A stretch of DNA of 64,000 nucleotides, from contig NC_135563.1 in NCBI RefSeq assembly GCF_964340395.1, positions 13,002,151 through 13,066,150 on the forward strand, in the 5' to 3' direction. Made by a program: the position numbers and the translations under genes. Source of the DNA: Glandiceps talaboti. Taxonomy: Eukaryota; Hemichordata; Enteropneusta; Spengelidae. Shown in pieces: positions 30,029-41,256 of the stretch (the first letter of the stretch is position 1; the number at the start of each line of letters is the position of its first letter). The notes under the pieces were generated by a model. It saw only the letters and a list, made by a program, of their open reading frames with translations, made no database searches and was not told the origin of the DNA.

Positions 30029-30431
30029 AATAGAGACATTTTCATAAAACTATTGGTTCTGGAAAGACATTTCAAGATTTTACATCACCTACGATTACTT
30101 GCGATTTGAGAGAAATATCAAGTTAATATTGTACATTTATAGGGCATTTTTGCTATGGGCTATTGCATCATGGGAGTCAGCAGGAGTAATATATTCATGG
30201 TAGAACAAAAAATATTCATGATCCTAAAGTGGTTACTCCCTTCAGTGTAAAACATTTCATGAATATTCATTGTTCAACCATGAATATATTATTTCTACTG
30301 ACTCTCGTGATGCATTAGCCCACAGCAAACGCACAAGATCAATTTGATATTTTAATCGCAAGTAATTATAGATGATTTAAAATGATGAAATGACTCTCCA
30401 GAACCCATAATTTATGACAAAGCCTTTATTT
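30029..30431. mobile_element. Foldback MITE-like element, about 400 bp
   Basis: Left arm about 30029-30222 and right arm about 30258-30431 are inverted copies of each other. Matched blocks include GGTTCTGG / CCAGAACC, ATTACTTGCGATT / AATCGCAAGTAAT, TAATATATTCATGGT / ACCATGAATATATTA and AATATTCATGA / TCATGAATATT. The arms are diverged and meet almost at the centre near 30,240. There is no coding. This is the structure of a non-autonomous foldback or long-TIR element. The left flank AAAGGGGAACACCGCTCC may be part of the element. Confidence 0.65.
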
Positions 30432-31578
30432 CCTTGTTTGTTTAACTGATCCCACAGGTTGAATGCATACTGTCTCAGACAACTAGTTTGTTTGCTGTAT
30501 AGAAATTTCACGAAATCAATACATAAATCATGATAGTTATCTACAAGCTGTCATGATAAGAAAAAAGTAAAACAATGATAGGCCCAACAATCCGACCCTT
30601 GCTCCTTTTATTTCTCTTGACACCCATATAACTTAGCATGTCGAACAATGGGACATTAAAGTTGAGACCAGTATGCGTGAATTACCGAGAAACACGTACT
30701 TTCAGGAAGTAAAAACTGTCCTGTATAGGTGGTATGGTAGTTGACTACATTTTGTGTCGCCATTGGTGCACGATATTGAATGCTTGGGCGATCTCTGTGT
30801 ATTAAAGTGGCAGTACATTTAAATAGTGAAACAGACAAAGGAATTACAATTTTAGGAGGTCAAAGCCCAAAATACATTGTAGTTTCACAACAGTTCATAA
30901 ATTTCAACAAACTGCAAGATAATTTGAAATCAACTAACAATAAACTGGGAAACGGGTTTGTAACATTGGACTAACTTACCCTATTTTTATAATCAGCATG
31001 TATAACCATACCTATCTGTTTGTGTTCATTTACACATATGAAAGAATGTAAACTACAGATTACGAAGAGTCGACGACTAATTCTAAACGTGGTTGTCACA
31101 ATTCAAAATTACAATCAATAGGAAATAAAGGTTCTGAAAGAAATCAGGTGCTTACCTAATATTGATCTATCAAATACGACTGTGTTCTTTTCCAACGAAA
31201 CCTAACAAGATTCACACTTTTTGGTTTTCTAGTTGTCAAACTCGCAAACTACTTTTCCTTCAATGCGAAGTTATATACTTCGGCAGCGCCTTATAAACAC
31301 CTTGTATGATACATGTCACGTGATTTACCTGGGGGTGAATGGAATTTCCCATACAGCTGTTTGCGGAGTCGACGCGGGACAGCGACTATATCACTGCCAA
31401 AAATAGTCACAGCGGAGTTTCAATACAGTTATCGTCCACACCAAGGAAACTTACAAACAATACAAAGTTCATTTCATTTCAGTCTATTGATCTTAGAGGC
31501 GATAATGTTATGAAGTTCTTTATATTTTTTATTATCATGGAGGAGAAGCGGTTCCAATTTACAGTAACTTTTATAGCA
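30432..31578. other. Gene-free interval
   Basis: One minus-strand candidate (about 31,325-31,395, donor CCCCCAG|GTAAATC) was considered but its phases fit no neighbour. Otherwise nothing is recognised. Confidence 0.4.
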
Positions 31579-31580
31579 TC

Positions 31581-31610
31581 ACCCCACCCCACCCCCCACC
31601 CCACCCCCAC
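31581..31610. repeat. CCCCA tract, G-quadruplex potential on the minus strand
   Basis: Five C-runs of 4-6 separated by single A. The complementary strand has the spacing of a stable G4. Confidence 0.7.
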
Positions 31611-31794
31611 AGATGGTGGGATTATTACATTGGGCCATGTACATCCATCAGTCCATGCATATAAGTGAGTGTCCGTTGGTTCGTAATGCGTTATTTGTGT
31701 GCCATGCAATATCCAATTTCTTTCAAACCTGGCACAAAGGTGACATATTGTATGGAACACCTTTGTTATAAGACATATGCAAATTTGACCGAAT

Positions 31795-32590
31795 GGCGGG
31801 CATATCTATTAAAATCTATATTTGTTACATAACTCAAAATTGATATACATTTTGTACATAGTCAATTCAAAGTGTCTACTCCCATATTATCAGATCCGAG
31901 GTTTCTTTTAAGACATTAACATTTGACCTTGACCTCCACGGTCAATGATCAAAATCAAGCCATTTCTTACATATCACATGCACTTTCTGTTTGTAGTATC
32001 TATTTGTTGCCAAGTTCTTTTGAAATTATGTTTACAGGTAATAGAACAGTAGAGAAACATACAAACGCATTCTTTTTGATGTTCATATCACATTTAACTG
32101 AATGGCGGTCATATTTATAGTTAAAAATTGATTAACTACATACTTGACCTGGAAGGACAGAGGTTGCACTGTGAATGCGTTAATCCTATGCGCTTATAAA
32201 GGCTGCAATGGATTGTATACTTCCCAGGGAGTTGAGGAAGTATAAAGGGCCGTTGTGCCGCTATAGATCCGTACCAGGGGTAATAATTGTAAAGCACTTT
32301 GAACACAGAGTGGGAAAGCGTTGTATAAAAATCAACGGTAGTATTATTATTATAATTCAAAAACTGTTACTGTAGTAAATGGAGAGCCCCATTCAAGTGT
32401 CTATAACTATATTATCAGGTGCAAGTTTTCTAAATGCCCTTTGACCTCGACCTTGGCATATCAGACTGTTTATAGTATTAATTTGTTGCCAATTTATTTT
32501 AACTGATGTTTATAGGTAACATAGAAGAGAAATATTAGACAAGCGTTATTTTTTGTATTCATTTTGTTTTACTGAATAACTGAAAACATA
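31795..32590. repeat. Diverged tandem duplication interrupted by a SINE-like insert
   Basis: Copy 1 (about 31,795-32,125) and copy 2 (about 32,370-32,590) share, in order, CAAGTGTCTA / AAAGTGTCTA, ATATTATCAG, TTTGACCTTGACCT / TTTGACCTCGACCT, ATTTGTTGCCAA, ATGTTTA(C/T)AGGTAA and an ACTGAAT block. The sequence between them looks like a retroposed insertion. Confidence 0.5.
32140..32352 (+). mobile_element. SINE-like retroposon with 3' tail
   Basis: The 3' part reads GTAAAGCACTTTGAACACAG then GGAAAGCGTTGTATAAAAATC and ends in TATTATTATTATA. This is the widespread SINE/LINE tail pattern (AGCGCTTTGAG...GGAAAGCGCTATATAAAT followed by TTA repeats). The 5' head is not clearly tRNA-like. It sits between the two halves of the 31,795-32,590 duplication. 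Confidence 0.5.
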
Positions 32591-32599
32591 CTAGAACTA

Positions 32600-32840
32600 C
32601 ACTTAATTGTAACACTTTTTGAATGCAGTGTATGTGTTCAGAAAGAAAACTAGAATGCATGTGTTCAGATTTGGAACAGTGTTTTCATTTATGTTCAAAT
32701 CATATGAAATAGAACGCTGTTGACGCATCGGCATGCGGCACACTGACACTTTTTGAACACAGAGTGTTCAGAGCAATTGCAAGTACACAGAATGCATGTG
32801 TTCTAGAAACCAGACCAAACTGAACACATGCGACGTGTCC
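32600..32840. repeat. Cluster of GAATGCATGTGTTC-type short repeats
   Basis: Variants of GAATGCA(T/G)TGTGTTCAGA occur near 32,622, 32,653 and 32,790, with inverted TGAACACA forms at 32,753 and 32,820. Degenerate, non-coding. Confidence 0.4.
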
Positions 32841-32916
32841 TAAGCGTCAAAATGTTTAGAGTGTGTGTGTTTGTGTTTGTTATATCTGGTTGTGTTCTGT
32901 TTTCATGTGTGTGTGT

Positions 32917-32921
<5 letters not shown>

Positions 32922-32969
<48 letters not shown>
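32922..32969. repeat. (GT)n microsatellite
   Basis: Long GT run following looser TGTG-rich sequence from about 32,858. Confidence 0.95.
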
Positions 32970-32972
<3 letters not shown>

Positions 32973-32999
32973 GTTATTTTGATAGTATGAATTCATTAT

Positions 33000-34300
33000 A
33001 CTTTGACTACAACAATAATCATATAAAACGGCCCCATCAAACTTTCATCAGTTTCAGATCATGATGTTCTGGTATCATACACAATGGTGACCACAAGTTT
33101 GATCTTGCATTAAACGCCCTTGGTGAATCACTGCAGCTGCTGTGTACCAAAATATGTGTGATACTGCAAACCAAACACTTACCTCCTCACCCCCATCCCC
33201 ACCCCTACACACAGAATTGAGAATTACACTAGTGTCAACACATTGCAGTCAGACGGGGACTTAGAAATAAACCAGAATTTACCACAAACAGTCATTATCC
33301 AAATGTGCTTCATATATACTATATACGATAGTCTATCGTTTCCGGTGCACTTTGCAAATGTGTCTCTGTGTACTCCAGTTAGATAGGACCCATTTCTTAG
33401 GAATAAGTAGAATAACGGAGGGGAGGGGTTGAATGACAATGGGGCGTGGCACAACAAAATTGGGGTGCGGTAGGGGGAAATGAAAACTCTGGTGGTCTGA
33501 AGGAGAGCTTTAAATATAGGATTAAAATGATGACAATAGCTAGACATTATTTATTGAGTTCGAATGTAAAATTAATTCCATTGGGTATTGATGACAATGA
33601 TCAAGTATGCTATGGTTTACAATTATACAAATAGTTTGATATTTTGTGTCACTAAATTGCATCCACCGTGTCTTTTTTAAGTGTTTACTTTTGGGATGAG
33701 GGGGGGGGGGGTAATATGACATAAATAAAATGACATCATGACAATTATTTGCATACCAATCATTTCAGTCTCGATTTAATAAACCTCTTGTACATACTCA
33801 GCAATGTACCTCTATCATGCCATATCAACGCCGTTTAGACCATAAAAATGGTAGGTTTTAGCATGTAATGTGAATTACGTACACTGATTTGAGCCAAAAG
33901 TGCACGTGGTCAGACTGTGATGCGTAACGTCCATAGTAAGAATGTGAAGGTCCATACGATTGGCCAAGTCTTATTTTGAACTTAATCTTCTAGATACCGA
34001 ACAATTGCACTGACTTATTACAATATAGGTATGAACGCCATTGTTGGAAAAATCATTGAAACAACAATAGAAGTATTCACATTTATTCTTGAGAAAAAAT
34101 ACAATACCAAATATAACAATAACAAAATGATACTTCACCAAATGTATCTCCATTTAAGTAAAATATGTGAATAGGTACTCGCATCACTCATGACGGATAC
34201 TTGTGTGTATGGGTTACATGTGTTTTGAAAAAGGCGACGAGCTTTAGGTGGACTCACTTCTACAGCAAATAGCCCCCTCAGGCGACGTAACATATACGAG
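33000..34300. other. Gene-free interval
   Basis: Nothing recognised except a G10 run near 33,701-33,710. Confidence 0.45.
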
Positions 34301-34304
34301 TTTT

Positions 34305-34560
34305 CGTTAGTAAGTTACAAAACGTCAACCATGTGTTTGGACGACAAGCTGGCTTTGATCACTTACAAAATGTCGGCGATGTATTTTGACAACAAATTTT
34401 ACCTTGCTCAGATACAAAACGTCGGTGTTTTGTCGTCAATTTTTTCCTGCTCAGTTACCAATGTGTTTTGACGACAACATTGCCTTAGTCACTTATAAAA
34501 TATCGGCATTTTTTTAATGTTTTGACGACAAAGCAAATCAATTATAAAAGAGATTTTTAG
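34305..34560. repeat. Degenerate minisatellite, unit roughly 60 bp
   Basis: Four to five diverged units, each with a TTACAAAA(C/T)GTCGG-like block followed about 15-20 bp later by TGTTTTGACGACAA and then a (CTTTGATCA / CTTGCTCAG / CCTTAGTCA) block. Confidence 0.55.
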
Positions 34561-35432
34561 ACTAATAAGAATTATCAATAGCATTGTTTATGGAACAAGG
34601 CACGCAATCATGTTATAGTCTGAACATGTTCACCAAGTCGTGATAGTTATGAATAATGATGATGTACGATTATGACGGCGCCATCAACTCAGTTGCAACA
34701 GTTAACTGAGAAGAGATGTTACTAGTACATGACATGCATTCGTCTTGTGTTAGGGTAACCCTATAAAAATATGTTTCTCATCGTAACACCTTTTATTTAA
34801 TTTGAAAATGACACGGATGAGTCAGTCGGTCGCTAAAAACAAAAGAAAAAAGTATACTTGTATTTGTATGTGACAGTCTCTATTCATAATAGCAGAAATC
34901 GTATTTTTAACCGTCCCGATGCCTTAAAAGCGACAGTAAACTCAAAATGATGCTAGGAACCATTCGTTTTATCAAATCTATTAGTAAATAAACTGTTCAT
35001 ACGCAATTGATATCGCAGTTCGCCAAAGTTCATGAAATACATGTAAATCGGTGGAAGATTCTTCGATGGAAATTTTCAACTATTAATCTTCGAAGCATCT
35101 ATCAAGGGAATCGATAACTCATTGACAGCCATCATAGTCAGATTGCGTTTCAGTCAATGATAGTACATTATTGTATTTAGTTCCTGTACTGAGATCTAAC
35201 TCGCTTTCTAAATGTAAACACCGTGTTCAATTGTTGCCTAGGCAACCCACAAGCGAAAACGTTGTTTTCGTTATCTTGGACTCTATATGACGTGTGAGCC
35301 CATTATGAAACATGGAGTCTTCTCAGGCATGTCTAAAACATGTCTATTTCAAAAAAATATTTGCATATTATAAAATATTTTGATAGTGTATAAAAACAGT
35401 ATTACTCATATCATGGGTACGGGTATTCAATG

Positions 35433-35535
35433 TTATTGCCATGCATTTTTTATTTCTGCACTTGGCAAGGCTGCATCATTATCTCCCCCATCGCCGTTTT
35501 CTCCTTCCTCTTCATCACCTCGTTCTAAACAAACT
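35433..35535 (-). CDS. Membrane-protein gene, last exon: acidic cytoplasmic tail
   Basis: Acceptor GATTATTTTCATTTCAG|AG; stop TAA at 35435-35433. The first base completes AGA (Arg) with AG from the previous exon. The tail reads VCLERGDEEEGENGDGG and then DNDAALPSAEIKNAWQ. Confidence 0.7.
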
Positions 35536-38500
35536 CTGAAATGAAAATAATCAGCAGAAGATAGATGAATGAAGTAGAAGATTTTGAGTAGAAAGTCGAA
35601 GTTCGGTGTATTCAGAAAAGTAGTACATGCAAATGTAGAAAGTGGAATGTGTCTCTCAACATTGCATTGCACTTGTTATTATATAAGGAAAATATGGATT
35701 ATATACCCTGGTCGTTCTAAGTCACGACACCCGTGTCTACATTACGTTCTGCGGTGGTCGAAACATGAGTCAAAACGTTCCAAATCGCCAATATCTTTGC
35801 CCTCTTTACATAAATCATGCTTGAAAAGGTATAATTATATTATTCTCCAATATATTTCTTCATTCAGCCATGACCAAGTGACCAAAGGGTTTTGCGACTA
35901 GTACTGACAAGACAACTTAGGTCACTCGTTATTCTTTGGCTCTATATTTATATATATATATGAGTACAAGAGATACAAGTAATACAGTCCCTAACAATAA
36001 GTGCAATTACTGAGGTTTTGAATAATAATTCTTTAATAGGTGTATGTCAGGTAATGGTTAGCATACAGCTCGACGGTTGTACATCTGATATATACTATCG
36101 CATATTAATAATATACTGAGATTGAGTAGGTTAAAATTTGATACCTTTTAATGACACAGCCAACGATAGCAGCAATAATAGCAACCCCGGTTACTGATCC
36201 CAACGTTGCTAATATAATAACTTCTAATTTTGAAGACGTGTTACTTGAACCACTGCCTGCCAAAATAATTGTCCTTAGTTAACACTTGATTGCAAACAAT
36301 AAATGATTGTGTCTTCAGTTTACCCCCTTTGAACTTTTCAGTGTTGCCTTATCACCTTGCGACGTCAACTCGCTGAGAGCAAACACAGACACAAACTAGA
36401 CATATCATTGCGACGTGTTGATATACGCAAGTAATGGACGTTGATATAATTACACTCACAGTAGGGTGGCGTCTCTTCCTGACACCATTGCTAAGCTTGG
36501 CGCGAACTGGTCAGGTTTATGGCACTTTCAGCGTATCTTGATTTTAGGGAGATGTTTGCGTCAACCGATGTTGCCCGGCACTGCTATCTAGCTATCAACC
36601 ACTTATGTAATCTAACAAAAATAGTTTTAATTTGTCTATCATGTTTGCCGATGACTTTTTCCGGTGTAATATTTCATTTTGTGCTTATTCAAGCACTATT
36701 GGCTCATCAACTGTTATCTTATCTCTCAGGCTTTTCATTTTGCTGGGATTGTATTTTATCATATGGAAACCTATTAACTGTACTTTTATTGATTTGATTT
36801 TACTGTGGTTAATATCATGTTGCCATATTTTGTTTTACTACACTTTACTTTATAGTTCGTTTATTGTATTTTATAGTGGTTGAGATTCTATGCATTCATT
36901 TTACGCGTTTATTTAATTTGTTCTTTATCTTGCCATGTTATCATTTCAATTTATTTAATATCTTTTCCATCAAAACTACGAGCGTGAAGATGGAATCTGG
37001 AATTTAATCAGGAATCACTGATTCGTTTAATTGATTGGGAATTATTCACCTTTTTTGGTGTGCAGCTTTTCCATTGCAAAGAATTGGATCAATATATATA
37101 TTTGCTGATATTGAAATTGTAATAGCTCGAGGAAATCGATGTGCCATGGGGTTGATTCTTCCCGGGTTTCCTAACATTATTTTTTACGGGAACTGTCACC
37201 AATGATGGTACTTTTTTAAATATTAATATTAGAACTAATAACGTCATCATTTTGTATCATGATCATCTTTGAATATAATATTAACTGACAAGAGACTGTT
37301 GTTTTAACCCATATTAGTCGCTAAATGTCAGAGTATCATTTTGCTATGCCCCAGCATTAGCCACGGTTGCGTCACAGCAAGTACACATGACGTCATTGAT
37401 GTCACTTGAGACCTGACCTGTATCTAGTGTATCAATCTCAAACAAATCTGCAGGTGTGCCAAGGGAATTTATTACCAGTAATTGAAGCATTGAGGACAAA
37501 CTGACCCAGGTGCATTGACCTGGTCGACAAACCGACCCCGGTGTACTGACCTGGCCGACATACTGACCACATGGTACTGACCTGGCCGACATTCTGACCA
37601 CATGACATTGCCCTGACCGACATACTGACCACATGACATTGACCTGGCCGACATACTGACCTCTTGACATTGACCTGGCCGACATACTGACCACGTGGTA
37701 ATGACTGGGCCAACATATACTGACCACATGAGATTGACCTGGCCGATATACTGATCAGGGCATTGATTCGCCTGGCGAACATATCGACCTCGGGACATCA
37801 ACCTGGCGAGAACACAACACAGACGTAAAGTAAATTATCACAACGTTACTCAACCTATCCACAGGAGTATATAGTATCGATAAAAAAAATTCGTAATACG
37901 TTTTACCTTCAGGTGATGAACATGAAAACATAAAAGAGACGGAGAAGACATGGGTTCGTTTATAACACAGGACTGTATTACTACTATTACATGTGACGCC
38001 ACTACACGTAGCTCAAACGGATATGAAATAGACGTCTCAAAACAAACAGAAATGTTCCATATTGTGATTAATGGGTTTTGTAATTTGAGTTCTTTTTGTT
38101 ACAAATTATTGTAAAACATATTACAAATACTTGGTTGTATACATAATACATTGCACCTCAACATGGTTAATATATGTAATAACTGCTAAAACCCATTTGC
38201 TGATATATATACTACTTGATGATGGCATATCGAATATTTAACTGTAAAGGATTGATGCTGTTATCACCATTGTACGGTGTGTCCGTTAATCATCTGACCA
38301 ACATCTTGTCAGGTTTCTGAACATCCTTCATTTAGTGGCTGTTAATGAAAGATTGACAATTTCCGGTAGTCTGAGATTACCCCAAATTGAATCTACCTTG
38401 GTAATAGTGTGTTTGCAATGTAAATGATGCTACATAAAAACAACGCAGTTTCCCCAGGGTCACTTTCCTGCTGTAAATTGATGAGTGAAATCCCTAAGAC

Positions 38501-40976
38501 TTACTTGCATACGAAAGTTGTGGTACATCGTGATCTGGTGTTGTCCGTTGCTGCCTTGTTATCCTCCCATGTATTCCATAGTCTACAAAGCATATAGAGA
38601 AACAATAAACAAGATCGAGTTGGAACATGATTTGGGGTTTTCATCAAAATATGTAATGTGTCGATGGAATATGTTGGACAGACAGACAGACAGACAAGTG
38701 GGCAATTTACTCTTCAATCTTTCATGTACAAGTGCGTTCACTTGATATAAAATATTCCATGCTTGGATTTTCCTCACACTGACATATATGCTTCAGTTAT
38801 TAAACTCTAATGCAATATTACATTGTCATTGTGTCCTTCCAGGAAGGATACATTTATAATAATCAATAGTCGTGTTACGTGTCTTTGCAAATAAATCATA
38901 GTCCAACTCACCCGAATCAGGACATGTAAATGTTGCATTTGTTACGATGGTGATAATCCGTTGGTTGAGTGGATAGGTCTGTATGTTCCTGTATTGCGTC
39001 GTGTTCTTTGTTTTCCCGCAGATTCCCAATGCTTCCACTTCACCTTTTAACGTTCTGCTATTGACTCCCAGGAATTTTCCATGAGCAGTATGATGTGACT
39101 GCACCTTGAAAAATGTACAAATTTTGTTTGACTTGCTGAATTATTGAGTGAAATATGAGTAAAAATGCATTCCCCTTATAACTTAAAAATGTAATAAAGT
39201 GTGGACTAATTATACATAGGACTTGTGAATTGTTTTAGTGCTAAATATTAGTAAAATATATTCATTTTACAAAAGAACTAAAATGTAATAAATATATTGA
39301 CGAGAATTACTAGTAAAATATATTCACTTCATATAAGTACTTCAAAATGTAATAAAAATATTGACTGAAGAATTATTGAGCTAAATGCTAAATATTTATT
39401 ACAATTTGAAATGTAATAAAATATTGACCGGAGTATTATTTATCTAGCTATTATTTATCTAGCTTATAACTTTAAAAATGTAACAAAAATTATCTGACTT
39501 CGAGTTTATTAATAAAATATACTCCCTTTAAATTATACAATATCCAGAGTGATAATCCAGTTACACGATATTTGCAGATGAATATATCGTATAATTTTAA
39601 TCATTCTAGTTCTTGACTCTACCACAGACACTGACGTAAAAGACCTTCAATATACTGATTCGAAAAAAGGGTGAAATTGATGTAAATTGTCGTTGTTCGC
39701 ATTGAATAGGAGAAGTTGTAACCCCTATTGAACTTATCAGTATTCTATGTGTATAGAATACAAAGTATTCTAGATACTCTATTCTCTTGACGGAAAGTTT
39801 ATTTCAAGTACGTCCTCGGTCTCCACTCAATTTCTTTAACAAATTTTCACCGCCTCCTAAGGTATTTGTAAGTGCAGGCTAATTAAACTTTATAATTTAC
39901 TATGTATCGTTGCCAATATATCCAAAACAAAATGACGAAGCAGAGGTTAATGGAAATCTTAAGGCTATCATGGAATTAGGAGTTCTTTGGTGTTTACATT
40001 AACGGTCAGGAAGGAAGTAAATGTATGTAGATCGGAATTGAAGATACAATTATAGAGGGACCGTCATCACAAAATGGAAACTTGTTCATTTTGACTAGAA
40101 GTCAGACTGGGGTAAAATCAGTCCAGAACACGAAATCATGATTTTTATTTAAACGTAGGCGGTTATTATGTTTCTGATGGCGATATCATAACTACCCATC
40201 ATCATTATTCGGATCTCAATTTTCGAGCAGCTGGACTAAAGAAAATTTTGTGTGCCGCGACAAAAATTGCTCTAAATGTCATTAAGATTTCTGGCTACAA
40301 CGCAATTTCTGGTCATTGAATATAGCATATAGGTATTCTCTCAATTATTCAATGGGGGAGAGGGGTTAAAGTTCAATTTGGAGCGATCGAAGTCAAAAGA
40401 TGCATAGAAAAATTACAATTTGTAAAATCAGTATTTATTACGTTTCTCAAAGTGTGTAATTTATCGATTTTTGTTAAGGGAAGGGCTCAGCAATACATGT
40501 AAAAAGGGATCAGGTGATCCGTCGAGTATCGACCTCTATATGTCAATCAAGAAAAAAAAAGTTCCATCCCAAAGATTAAGATATCAGTGGCAAAGTTTGA
40601 ATATATAAAGATTAGTCGTCGTGTACAAGTATCAGGTAACGTAGCATTGAGTCTCGTGTCAAGGAAACATTGCACCCTCAAAGGACTGTTCAGTATATAG
40701 CTACAGTAGATATGGTGAACATAAATCATCATAACCACACCATTGCAAAAGTAGGAAGAAATGCATAATTCATCGGTTTTACCTTCATTGTCATACTTTT
40801 ATGCCTTCGGTCGTCTCTAAAGATTTATTTGATGTATGGATACATGTTATTTTCATATTTCAAAGACATACCGTGGCATGTTATACAGAAAGGCATATTG
40901 AGCCACTCCCTCTTACCTTGTCGTTCGGAATAATAATGCCACGAGATTTTACAATAATTGGATTATTACGATTGTA
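35433..40976 (-). CDS. Type I single-pass membrane protein, unknown family (five linked exons, 5' part less certain)
   Basis: Exons 40976-40917 (phase 0-0), 39104-38912 (0-1), 38582-38505 (1-1), 36256-36145 (1-2) and 35535-35433 (2-stop) join in one open frame, and every junction agrees in phase. The ectodomain has few cysteines and N-x-T sites (KNTTQ, TNATF). A Thr/Gln-rich stalk precedes a helix (VIILATLGSVTGVAIIAAIV) and a 36-residue tail that is strongly acidic and Gly-rich (GDEEEGENGDGGDND) and ends KNAWQ. The ectodomain may be Ig-like: LGICGKTK could be the F strand and the introns flanking the module are phase 1. I cannot name a family. Earlier exons probably include 52620-52514 and the signal-peptide exon 53873-53798. 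The next gene downstream on the same strand is the UNC5-like gene. Confidence 0.65.
35695..35760. repeat. Dispersed repeat copy A
   Basis: Shares GGTCGTTCTA(A/C)GTCACGACA and (C/G)CG(T/C)GTCTAC plus TTCTGCGGTG with 48183-48246. Confidence 0.55.
36145..36256 (-). CDS. Membrane-protein gene, transmembrane exon
   Basis: Acceptor TTATTTTGGCAG|GC and donor TTAAAAG|GTATCA; 112 nt = 2 + 36 codons + 2. It encodes a Ser-rich juxtamembrane stretch (SSGSSNTSSKLE), a helix of about 23 residues and a positive stop-transfer (CVIKR). The helix has several small residues (G, A, S), as in dimerising helices. Confidence 0.75.
36260..37500. other. Intron of the membrane-protein gene, no further exon seen
   Basis: T-rich on the plus strand. 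The hydrophobic open frames at 36519-36883 come from this T-richness and lack splice support. Confidence 0.45.
37501..37812. repeat. 31-bp minisatellite, about 10 units, intronic
   Basis: Units begin CTGACC at 37501, 37532, 37563, 37594, 37625, 37656, 37687, 37720, 37751 and 37785, so the spacing is 31 bp with two small insertions. Core: CTGACCACATGACATTGACC then TGGCCGACATA. The period is not a multiple of 3, so the open frames in three phases are not coding. It lies between the stalk exon and the transmembrane exon of the minus-strand gene. Confidence 0.9.
37813..38500. other. Intron of the membrane-protein gene
   Basis: AT-rich, nothing recognised. Confidence 0.4.
38505..38582 (-). CDS. 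Membrane-protein gene, short stalk exon
   Basis: Acceptor ATATGCTTTGTAG|AC and donor TATGCAA|GTAAGTC; 78 nt, phase 1 on both sides, encoding YGIHGRITRQQRTTPDHDVP. It could be skipped without frameshift. Confidence 0.65.
38912..39104 (-). CDS. Membrane-protein gene, ectodomain exon
   Basis: Acceptor TACATTTTTCAAG|GTG and donor GATTCGG|GTGAGTTG; 193 nt, phase 0 to 1. It encodes VQSHHTAHGKFLGVNSRTLK, then GEVEALGICGKTKNTTQYRN, and closes with NATFTCPDS. It has two cysteines and two N-glycosylation sequons. Confidence 0.65.
39150..39535. repeat. Degenerate AT-rich tandem repeats
   Basis: Four or five units, each with AAAATGTAATAAA(A)TATTGAC and a TTATTGAG/TTACTAGTAAAATATATTC block, period roughly 70-80 bp. 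Confidence 0.5.
39540..40916. other. Intron of the membrane-protein gene, unannotated
   Basis: No exon with both splice sites was seen. Confidence 0.4.
40917..40976 (-). CDS. Membrane-protein gene, candidate upstream ectodomain exon
   Basis: Acceptor ATTTTACAATCAG|TAC and donor GACAAG|GTAAGAG; 60 nt, 20 codons, phase 0 on both sides. It fits the next exon in phase. Short, so support is moderate. Confidence 0.45.
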
Positions 40977-41256
40977 CTGATTGTAAAATAAGGCTCGGTT
41001 TTATTACCACTCCTACTAAAGATGTACGTAATAACTATTCCGAACTGTCAAGGGTGACACTAACCTTGTCTATGACATTTCCCGGTGAATTTTAACAGCT
41101 GAATAGAAAGTGCTCCAAACGGAAGAGTCCACTTCGATTTACTATAACAACGTTCTTTCATATGTTAGAGGAATTTCTAGGCAATCGGAACCTCTTCAAT
41201 TTCTCTGTTTCTGACGTATCACGTTGTTTGATAACTCTATTAAGTTGTTGCACGCT

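Noticed and set aside
31325-31395. Minus-strand exon candidate ending CCCCCAG|GTAAAT between the two minus-strand genes
   Set aside because: Its start phase could accept the TM exon, but it ends in phase 1 and cannot join the ZU5 exon (phase 0). No other partner was seen.
36519-36883. Hydrophobic plus-strand frames that look like membrane segments
   Set aside because: The T-rich strand gives Leu/Phe/Ile codons by composition. No splice sites, and they lie in an intron of the minus-strand gene.
37344-37801. Three overlapping minus frames with repeated GQYVGQVN-like text
   Set aside because: They are translations of the 31-bp minisatellite in three frames, not a repeat protein.
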